Shown: positions 6,313-11,031 of the stretch, one piece after another
Layout of the letters: every line of letters starts with the position of its first letter
Position numbering within the stretch: position 1 is the stretch's first letter
NCBI GenBank assembly: GCA_947178195.1
Contig: CAMWXM010000083.1
Span: 1-11,031 of the forward strand
DNA from: an uncultured Ruminococcus sp.
GTDB lineage: Bacteria; Bacillota; Clostridia; Oscillospirales; Ruminococcaceae
DNA length: 11,031 nucleotides
Direction: 5' to 3'
Program-made: the position numbers and the translations under genes
The notes under the pieces: model-generated
What the model was told of the DNA's origin: nothing
Databases searched by the model: none
The model's input: only the letters and a program-made list of their open reading frames with translations

Positions 6313-7350
6313 ATGAAGAAGTTTGATTCAAAGTCCTGTGAGGAGATCATGACTACTGTGTATAAACCGATTGAGTTTGTAGTTGACAATCTGATTGGTC
6401 AGGGGTTATACATTCTTGCAGGTGCGCCGAAGATAGGAAAATCATGGCTGTCACTTGATATGTGCCTGTCTATAGCAAAAGGAGAAAAAGTATTAGGTCA
6501 GGAAACCTCAAAAGGAACTGTACTGTATCTGTGCCTTGAGGACAGCTTTGAGCGAATACAGAAACGGTTGTATGAACTGACAGACGAACCTACAGACAGA
6601 TTGCATTTTGTAATCATGTCTGATTCAATCGGTAACGGATTGGAAGAACAAATAGAAGATTTTAAGTTTAATCACTTTGATCTGAAAGTTGTGTTCATCG
6701 ACACTCTACAAATGATTCGTGAATCCACAGAAAATGGTTATGGTTCTGATTACAAGGAACTATCTGTTTTGAAAAGTCTTGCAGATAAGCTTGAGATAGC
6801 AATCGTACTTGTGCATCACACTCGGAAGTGTTCCGATAGCGATCCATTCAATATGATTTCAGGTTCAACAGGTCTTAGCGGTTGTGTTGACGGCAGTATG
6901 GTTCTTGTTGAAACAAAGCGTGGTAGTCATACTGCAAAGCTGTATTGCGTAGGTCGTGATATTGAAAATTCAGAAATCAATTTGCAGTTCGAAAGTGACT
7001 TGAAAAAGTGGATAGTGACTGATGATCCTATTGCTCCGAAAAATAAAGACAACATTTTTCTTGCTGCTGTTTACTTGTTCATCAAAGTAAAAATCCATTT
7101 TGAAGGCTCGGCTACCGAATTGGTAGAGCAGCTAAAGTTTGTTAGCGATGAAGAATTTCATTCCAATCGTGTAACTCGTGAACTTGTTCAGAATGGTTAT
7201 ACTCTTAAAAAATACGGAATTGATTTTCAGTACAAGCGTGTTCATGGTGGACGTAAAATTATTCTTCACTACAACCATGAGCGTGACAGTAGTGACAGTA
7301 AACACGGCAGTGGAGTTACTGTCACAAAACGGCTTGCCAAAGTGTTGTAA
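6313..7350 (+). CDS. RepA-like AAA-family ATPase of a mobile element
   Basis: This is a 345-residue RecA-fold ATPase related to hexameric RepA-type helicases and the AAA_25 family found in clostridial conjugative and mobilisable elements. Walker A is GAPKIGKSW (about residues 38-46), Walker B is VVFIDTLQ (about 130-137), and VHHTRK (about 162-167) matches the RepA His-Arg region. A sensor-like SGSTGLSGCVDG follows. The C-terminal ~100 residues look like a small basic helix-turn-helix-like region (FHSNRVTRELVQNGY). I chose ATG 6313 because AAAGGAGG lies 9 bases upstream; an in-frame ATG at 6259 has no ribosome site. The last 20 codons carry GTGACAGTA repeats that continue past the stop. Its role is probably replication or maintenance of the excised circle, inferred from family. 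Confidence 0.86.
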   Translation: MKKFDSKSCEEIMTTVYKPIEFVVDNLIGQGLYILAGAPKIGKSWLSLDMCLSIAKGEKVLGQETSKGTVLYLCLEDSFERIQKRLYELTDEPTDRLHFVIMSDSIGNGLEEQIEDFKFNHFDLKVVFIDTLQMIRESTENGYGSDYKELSVLKSLADKLEIAIVLVHHTRKCSDSDPFNMISGSTGLSGCVDGSMVLVETKRGSHTAKLYCVGRDIENSEINLQFESDLKKWIVTDDPIAPKNKDNIFLAAVYLFIKVKIHFEGSATELVEQLKFVSDEEFHSNRVTRELVQNGYTLKKYGIDFQYKRVHGGRKIILHYNHERDSSDSKHGSGVTVTKRLAKVL

Positions 7351-7433
7351 AGTTCGTAACAGCGTTGTCTGCGGTGCGTGTCAGTAGAATTTTAAAAGTG
7401 ATTTTTACTGTCACACCTGAAAGTTACTGTCAC
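7283..7433. repeat. iteron-like GTGACAGTA repeats across the repA 3' end
   Basis: The 9-mer GTGACAGTA occurs twice in tandem (7283-7291, 7292-7300). Its exact complement TACTGTCAC occurs at 7317-7325, 7406-7414 and 7425-7433, and a one-mismatch copy GTGTCAGTA is at 7378-7386. The first three are translated into the protein tail (SDS... and GVTVT), the others are non-coding. Perfect copies on both strands within 151 bases point to binding sites for an initiator or regulator, plausibly the adjacent ATPase or another replication protein. Confidence 0.68.
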
Positions 7434-7870
7434 GCTTGAAGCAAGGCAAAATAAGCCGATTTGTGCCCTCTTATTTTTAGACGAGTAAGTATCGGCAGAG
7501 AGAATAGAAATGGCACACGAGCGAGCGTGGAGCGTTTGTGAGCAACGCTGTGAGATAGCTTTGATACAGCGATGAAAAGTAAAGCAGCAATCTACGCAAA
7601 TTCTGAATTTTGTAAATTTAGTCCGCTTTAATATTTCATTGCTAGTTAAAGCGACGGGTTCGCAGTCACAGCGGACGGCAAAGCCGACCGCCATTCTACG
7701 GCGTTTGCAGAGTCTTAACAAAGGGGTCATGAAACCGGATTTTTGCAAATTTGGGGGTCGTAACCGCAGAAAACTGCGTAGGTACGGCATTTTTACAGGA
7801 GTCGCTGATGATATCAGAGACAAATAAGCATACAAAAAAGAAAAAAGAGAATTTTCATTCTCAAAGCACA
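7434..7870. other. non-coding region of the mobile element with several hairpins
   Basis: No frame here has both a ribosome site and protein-like composition. Visible structure: AGCGTT (7531-7536) with AACGCT (7544-7549); a very stable 9-base arm hairpin 7671-7679 with 7683-7691 (single A-A mismatch, AAA loop); and a hairpin with a nic-like site at 7763-7790, listed separately. A relaxase gene would be expected in this position in related elements, but none is present. The end of the region (7830-7870) is A-rich, directly before the next ribosome site. Confidence 0.5.
7763..7790 (+). other. candidate origin of transfer (MOBQ-like inverted repeat plus nic region)
   Basis: CGCAG (7765-7769) and CTGCG (7774-7778) form a 5-bp hairpin with an AAAA loop, immediately followed by TAGGTACGGC (7779-7788). 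In RSF1010-type MOBQ origins an inverted repeat is likewise followed at once by GTAAGTGCGCC; the GTAGGTACGGC here agrees at 8 of 11 positions. It lies in the non-coding region between the RepA-like and tnpW-like genes. No relaxase is encoded in the window. Confidence 0.38.
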
Positions 7871-7886
7871 AATGGAGGTATTTGAA

Positions 7887-8027
7887 ATGTGCAGGTTTAA
7901 ATTTATACGAAGAAAAGCAGCTAGGAGTCCGAAGGCTTTCGGAGAAATGGAGGAGTATGAATACAAAAAATATTGGAACAATTTATCCAAAGAAGTACAA
8001 ACTCAGCAAGGCGTTGTGTCAGGATAA
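7887..8027 (+). CDS. 46-residue basic small protein or leader peptide overlapping tnpW
   Basis: ATG 7887 has an excellent ribosome site (GGAGG 7874-7878, 8-base spacing) and opens a frame of 46 codons ending at TAA 8025-8027. The product begins MCRFKFIRRKAARSPKAF, is strongly basic, then turns acidic and aromatic (EMEEYEYKKYW). Its second half is read in another frame by the tnpW-like gene starting at 7957. It may be a real small protein, or a leader whose translation feeds ribosomes into tnpW. It is too short for family assignment. The strong ribosome site is the only firm evidence. Confidence 0.45.
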   Translation: MCRFKFIRRKAARSPKAFGEMEEYEYKKYWNNLSKEVQTQQGVVSG

Positions 8028-8250
8028 CTCTGATATAAACTGTGTTGAATACACTGATCACTACATTGACGGCGTGACTTATCGGGTGTGGTCTGCATTT
8101 GAGGGCAGTACCGATGCCGCTGAAAGTCTTGAAAATTTAATGCTTCGCAGACTTGAATCGGGAGAGAAAATTGAAAAAGTTGTTGATGAGCTTGAGGAAT
8201 TTATCAAGCAGAAAAACAATGAACTCCTTATTGCTAATTCAAATAAGTGA
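7957..8250 (+). CDS. TnpW-like transposon-encoded protein
   Basis: This is a 97-residue protein. The core YIDGVTYRVWSAFEGSTDAA (about residues 36-55) followed by LENLMLRRLE resembles the TnpW family of Tn4451-like clostridial elements, where a short beta hairpin (IGxTTYxVxVxF) is followed by an acidic helix (KILRLI). The C-terminal ~35 residues form a charged helix (EKVVDELEEFIKQKNNELL). Start ATG 7957 is preceded by GGAGG only 3 bases away, or by GGAG 12 bases away, so it probably depends on ribosomes reading the overlapping 46-codon frame. TTG 7882 is an alternative start adding 25 residues. The molecular role of TnpW is not established; its place directly before the recombinase matches the family's usual context. 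Confidence 0.66.
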   Translation: MNTKNIGTIYPKKYKLSKALCQDNSDINCVEYTDHYIDGVTYRVWSAFEGSTDAAESLENLMLRRLESGEKIEKVVDELEEFIKQKNNELLIANSNK

Positions 8251-8314
8251 ATTTTATTGATATTAAAAAAAGTTCTGCAGCGGAGAAATTTTGCTGGCTT
8301 TGCATCGATTTTTA

Positions 8315-8323
8315 TGATATAAT
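8315..8323 (+). promoter_or_regulatory. extended -10 promoter candidate for the serine recombinase
   Basis: A perfect TATAAT (8318-8323) with TG at 8315-8316 lies 46 bases before the recombinase start. No good -35 is visible at 17 bases (TGGCTT at 8295-8300 is poor), which extended -10 promoters can tolerate. It would allow the recombinase to be expressed apart from tnpW. Confidence 0.5.
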
Positions 8324-8369
8324 TATAGTGCAAGGCTATGCAAAATCCGCTGCTGAGAAAGGAGTTACC

Positions 8370-10007
8370 ATGAAAAATCAGCAGCATTACAGTGCGGCTC
8401 TTTATTGCAGACTTTCAGTTGACGATGGAAATTACAGCGGAAGCGTTTCAATTGAAACACAAAAAATCCTGCTGGAGCAGTACTGCAAAGACCATAAAAT
8501 TACAGACTATACGTTCTATTGCGATGACGGATACAGCGGTACGAATTTTGAAAGACCGTCATTTAAAATGATGCTTTCGGATATTGATAACGGCAGAATT
8601 AACCTTGTTATTGTTAAAGATTTATCACGTTTCGGACGTAATTATGTTGAAACCGGTATGTATGTTCAGCAATTTACTGACAGTGATATCCGATTTATTG
8701 CTGCGGACGACAATTATGATTCTCTGGTGAACAGCGACGATTTACTGTTTCCAATCAAGAATGTTGTGAATGAAATGTACGCTCGTGATGTGTCCAAAAA
8801 GACTAAAGCGGCAAAGAAAGCAAAGGCAAGGGACGGACAGTTTATAGCTTCGAAAGCTCCATTTGGTTACAAAGTCGATCCATCAGACAGGCATCACCTT
8901 ATCATTGACGAACCTGCTGCACAGGTTGTAAAACGTATTTTCAGACTTGCTTCTGAGGGCGTTGGCTACAACAAAATTACCCGAATTTTCCGTGAAGAAA
9001 AGGTTTTAAATCCCATCGCTTATTTTAATCAGAGTAATCCTGATTACTTCAAGTCGGACTACTGGCGTAAGGAATTTGACTGGCACGTTACTTCAATTAA
9101 ATCGATTTTAAGTAACGAAGTCTATCTTGGACACCTTGTTTACGGAAAGAGAAGAAGCAAATCTATGAAAAGCAAGGAAAGAGTGAAAACTCCTAAAGAG
9201 GACTGGATCATCGCTGAAAACTGTCATGAGTCGATAGTTACTCAAGAACTATGGGACACGGTTCACAAGATACTGAAAGCTAAGCATCGACCAGCAAAGA
9301 CTGGTGAGATTCAGATGTTTGCAGGACTGCTGTACTGTTCAGACTGCGGTCACGCACTCACTTACTCTCAGAAAAAACGCAAGGACGGTAGTTATCACGG
9401 AACGTATTCCTGCTGTATGTACAGAACTCATGGCAAGGAATACTGCACTTCTCACTATATCACATTCGACACGATTTATAATCTTGTGCTGATCGATATT
9501 CAGCGTAATCTGTTCAGTTATCGTCATGACTGCAAGCGGTTCAAGGCGTTTCTTAGAAGTAAATATAAGTCGATGTCTGATAAAGAAGTGGAGCATATTC
9601 AAGCAGAATATGAACAAAAACAAAAACGCTGTAAGGAACTTGACAAAATCATCAGCAGACTGTATGAGGATAACGTACTTGGCAGGATAAGCGATGAACG
9701 ATATGAATCAATGTCGCAGAATTATGAATCGGAGCAAGCGGAAATCCGAAAGGCAATGCCTATCCTCGAATCTAAAATCAACGAGCTTAAAAAGCAGTCT
9801 GACAGTGCAGATATGTTTATAAATGTAATTCGTAAATACACGATCGTGGACAAGCTGGATGCGGCGATTCTCAATGAGCTGATTGATAAAATTGTAGTTC
9901 ATCAAAAGGAACAAACTGAGGATGGACGTGTGTTTCAGCAGATCGAGATCTTTTACAGGTTCGTAGGAAAACTTGGCAGAGAAAATGATATTGCAAAATC
10001 AGCATAA
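8370..10007 (+). CDS. large serine recombinase, TnpX/DUF4368 type
   Basis: This 545-residue site-specific recombinase would excise and integrate the element through a covalent phosphoserine intermediate. The resolvase catalytic domain (1-~150) has R14 and nucleophile S16 in LYCRLSVDD, the DGYSGTNFERP segment (53-63) and the arginine cluster in DLSRFGRN (84-91, R87 and R90). A recombinase domain spans ~160-300 (FGYKVD onwards). A zinc ribbon is formed by C323, C326, C348/C349 and C359. A long coiled-coil stretch (~400-485) and a C-terminal DUF4368-like tail (IDKIVVHQKE) follow. All catalytic residues are present and length is normal for the family. ATG 8370 is chosen because AAAGGAG ends 5 bases upstream; the frame extends 41 codons further back without a ribosome site. 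It lies 119 bases after tnpW, and the element end is expected just beyond its stop. Confidence 0.93.
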   Translation: MKNQQHYSAALYCRLSVDDGNYSGSVSIETQKILLEQYCKDHKITDYTFYCDDGYSGTNFERPSFKMMLSDIDNGRINLVIVKDLSRFGRNYVETGMYVQQFTDSDIRFIAADDNYDSLVNSDDLLFPIKNVVNEMYARDVSKKTKAAKKAKARDGQFIASKAPFGYKVDPSDRHHLIIDEPAAQVVKRIFRLASEGVGYNKITRIFREEKVLNPIAYFNQSNPDYFKSDYWRKEFDWHVTSIKSILSNEVYLGHLVYGKRRSKSMKSKERVKTPKEDWIIAENCHESIVTQELWDTVHKILKAKHRPAKTGEIQMFAGLLYCSDCGHALTYSQKKRKDGSYHGTYSCCMYRTHGKEYCTSHYITFDTIYNLVLIDIQRNLFSYRHDCKRFKAFLRSKYKSMSDKEVEHIQAEYEQKQKRCKELDKIISRLYEDNVLGRISDERYESMSQNYESEQAEIRKAMPILESKINELKKQSDSADMFINVIRKYTIVDKLDAAILNELIDKIVVHQKEQTEDGRVFQQIEIFYRFVGKLGRENDIAKSA

Positions 10008-10040
10008 ATGAAATTTAAATATTACGTCTCTTTATAGACA

Positions 10041-10078
10041 GCTCATGGTCGTTGGTTCAAATCCAGCCGCCGCAACCA
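10041..10078 (+). other. 3' end of a tRNA gene, probable attachment site
   Basis: A complete T arm (GTTGG 10051-10055, loop TTCAAAT, CCAGC 10063-10067), then the 7-base acceptor strand CGCCGCA, discriminator A and CCA (10076-10078) are present. The preceding bases fit a variable loop (10046-10050) and 3' anticodon-stem strand. No matching acceptor 5' strand (TGCGGCG), D arm or anticodon lies within 75 bases upstream, so this is a fragment and the amino acid cannot be named. Such 3' copies are the usual product of tyrosine-integrase integration into a tRNA gene, and an integrase gene lies ~180 bases away pointing towards it. Confidence 0.75.
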
Positions 10079-10086
10079 ATGTAAAT

Positions 10087-10122
10087 ACGCCCTTTGAAGT
10101 GATTCGGAGGGCGTTATTTTTT
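10087..10122 (+). terminator. strong intrinsic terminator after the tRNA fragment
   Basis: Arms 10087-10098 and 10103-10114 form 12 uninterrupted pairs (two G-U) with a GTGA loop, followed by TATTTTTT (10115-10122). It lies 8 bases after the tRNA CCA, as for a native tRNA terminator, so the bases right of the fragment may be original tRNA flank or the other element's own copy of it. Confidence 0.88.
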
Positions 10123-10138
10123 GACTTAAAAATTAGAA

Positions 10139-10160
10139 TAGTGCGCCATTAGTGCGCTAT
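10139..10160. repeat. tandem 11-base repeats between tRNA fragment and integrase
   Basis: TAGTGCGCCAT (10139-10149) is followed directly by TAGTGCGCTAT (10150-10160), differing at one base. Short direct repeats 60-80 bases from a tRNA core site and next to the integrase gene fit arm-type integrase or excisionase binding sites. The function is inferred from position. Confidence 0.5.
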
Positions 10161-10217
10161 TGCTATTAAAAGCTATTGATAACGGCTGAAAACTACAGCC
10201 TGATATTAAAAGAAATC

Positions 10218-10259
10218 GGAGCAGGAAAACTATTAATTTAGTAATCCTGCTCCTTATTT
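10218..10259. terminator. bidirectional terminator downstream of the integrase gene
   Basis: GGAGCAGGA (10218-10226) pairs perfectly with TCCTGCTCC (10245-10253), and ACTA with TAGT extends it inside after an AA/AA internal loop. On the plus strand TTATTTTTT follows; on the minus strand, directly after the integrase stop, the hairpin is followed by a T-rich stretch. It separates the integrase from the tRNA side. Confidence 0.72.
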
Positions 10260-10260
10260 T

Positions 10261-11031
10261 TTATCCTGTTTTCTTTTGTGAATTTTCTGTATCATTACGT
10301 TTATGCTTTGTACTGAATATAATATCTCCCATACAATCAGCAATACGGCTTTCAGCTTCTGCCATAACATGAGCGTACATATTTTGTGTTGTGCTTGGTT
10401 TGGCGTGTCTTAAATGACCGCTTATGCTTATAGTGTCCATTCCTGCAAAGTACAGCAAGCTTGCCATTGTATGCCGGAAAGCGTGAGGATTAATATGCTT
10501 TAAACCATGCTTATTTGAAAAATCGTCACAATATCCTGTTACGCTGTCAGGGTGCATGACATTTCCGGCTTCTGCTTTATTATCCTTTACAAAAAGGAAA
10601 TTACTGTCATGCCAATTTGAACCGCAAGCAATTTTCAGTGGTAAATAATAGTCATCTCTGTACTGTTCAAGAAGTTTCATTGTTTGAGCCGGAAGTTTTA
10701 TCCAGCGTATAGAGCTTTCGGTTTTAGGTTTATCAACATATATTCCGACATCTGACTCATAGTAAACGCACTTTTCAATATAAATACGGTTGAAATTAAA
10801 ATCCACATTATTCCATGTAAGACCGAGAACCTCTCCACGTCTGCCGCCTATAACCAGTAGTAAGTGTATCAGCATTTTCCATTTTAACGGCTCTTGTTCT
10901 GCTGCTTGTAATATTTGATTTACTTCGTCCTGCTCAAAATAATTTGCTTTCCGCTTATCGACTTTAGGGGGTTTAGCTTTTGAAGCCGGATTATATGGGA
11001 TTAACATTTCACATTCTGCATTATGTAATAT
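10261..11031 (-). CDS. tyrosine site-specific integrase, N-terminus beyond window
   Basis: This is the C-terminal catalytic part of a phage- or Tn916-type integrase. The frame is open to the right edge, so the apparent Met at 11007 is internal and the N-terminal arm-binding and SAM-like core-binding domains lie outside. Numbering from that Met, the catalytic set is complete: R56 in IGGRRGEVLGL, H175 and R178 in NPHAFRHT, H198 in SGHLRHA, and nucleophile Y211 in NMYAHV. The beta-sheet region around CVYYESDVGIYVDKPKT is typical of the family. It points towards the tRNA 3' fragment, which would be its attachment site. It is not needed by the serine-recombinase element to its left, so it most likely belongs to a second element lying to the right. 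Confidence 0.92.
   Translation of the reverse strand: MLHNAECEMLIPYNPASKAKPPKVDKRKANYFEQDEVNQILQAAEQEPLKWKMLIHLLLVIGGRRGEVLGLTWNNVDFNFNRIYIEKCVYYESDVGIYVDKPKTESSIRWIKLPAQTMKLLEQYRDDYYLPLKIACGSNWHDSNFLFVKDNKAEAGNVMHPDSVTGYCDDFSNKHGLKHINPHAFRHTMASLLYFAGMDTISISGHLRHAKPSTTQNMYAHVMAEAESRIADCMGDIIFSTKHKRNDTENSQKKTG

Noticed and set aside
7283..7433. CRISPR-like array
   Set aside because: Units are 9 bases, in both orientations and unevenly spaced, partly inside a coding sequence. There are no spacers of regular length and no cas genes.
7392..7871. 159-codon open frame on the minus strand and a 62-codon frame on the plus strand (7639-7827)
   Set aside because: Composition is not protein-like (runs of basic and Cys/Ser codons), neither has a good ribosome site, and the block is filled with repeats and hairpins. 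I treat it as non-coding.
8247..8369. N-terminal extension of the serine recombinase from ATG 8247
   Set aside because: The extra 41 codons have no ribosome site and contain the probable promoter. The AAAGGAG site and family N-terminus both support 8370.
10000..10080. Complete tRNA gene ending at 10078
   Set aside because: The T arm and acceptor 3' strand are good, but no TGCGGCG-like 5' strand, D arm or 7-base anticodon loop can be drawn upstream, so only a fragment is called.
10139..10160. Minisatellite or insertion-sequence end
   Set aside because: Only two units and no transposase or terminal inverted repeats nearby. Integrase arm sites fit the position better.

Overview
The window looks like a low-GC Clostridia genome, most likely Oscillospiraceae/Ruminococcus-like. 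Shine-Dalgarno sites are AGGAGG-type, promoters are sigma-A-like with extended -10 elements, and the mobile genes (TnpW-like protein, large serine recombinase with a DUF4368-type tail, RepA-like AAA ATPase) belong to families common in that class. Taxonomy is an inference from gene style.

Left part (1-3180), probably resident chromosome. A minus-strand operon runs from right to left: the last ~44 codons of an ABC permease, its MacB/LolD-type ATPase, an OmpR-family response regulator and a sensor histidine kinase. This is the usual layout of a peptide-antibiotic or envelope-stress sensing and export module. The permease is cut near 3175-3220, so the transporter is not functional as it stands. 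Left of the kinase, 53-209 holds a convergent promoter, a hairpin and a terminator with no gene: a candidate small RNA.

Middle part (about 3180-5893). A plus-strand gene encodes thrombospondin type-3 calcium repeats, a von Willebrand A domain, more type-3 repeats, and then an abruptly more AT-rich C-terminal domain of ~265 residues. The next gene overlaps its stop by 8 bases and encodes a small single-pass membrane protein. The pair has the layout of a secreted polymorphic toxin with its immunity protein. The toxin gene starts exactly where the permease is cut and has lost its signal peptide, start and promoter.

Right part (about 5900-10040), a mobile element. It has a near-consensus promoter driving a long structured RNA, a RepA-like AAA ATPase whose 3' end carries GTGACAGTA repeats in both orientations, a ~500-bp non-coding region with strong hairpins and an oriT-like site, a 46-codon reading frame overlapping a tnpW-like gene, and a large serine recombinase. 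No relaxase is present, so the element could at most be mobilised in trans.

Right edge (10041-11031). The 3' end of a tRNA gene with CCA lies without its 5' half and is followed by a strong terminator, short tandem repeats and the 3' portion of a tyrosine integrase gene pointing back towards it. This is the layout of a tRNA attachment site, so two elements with unrelated recombinases abut here.
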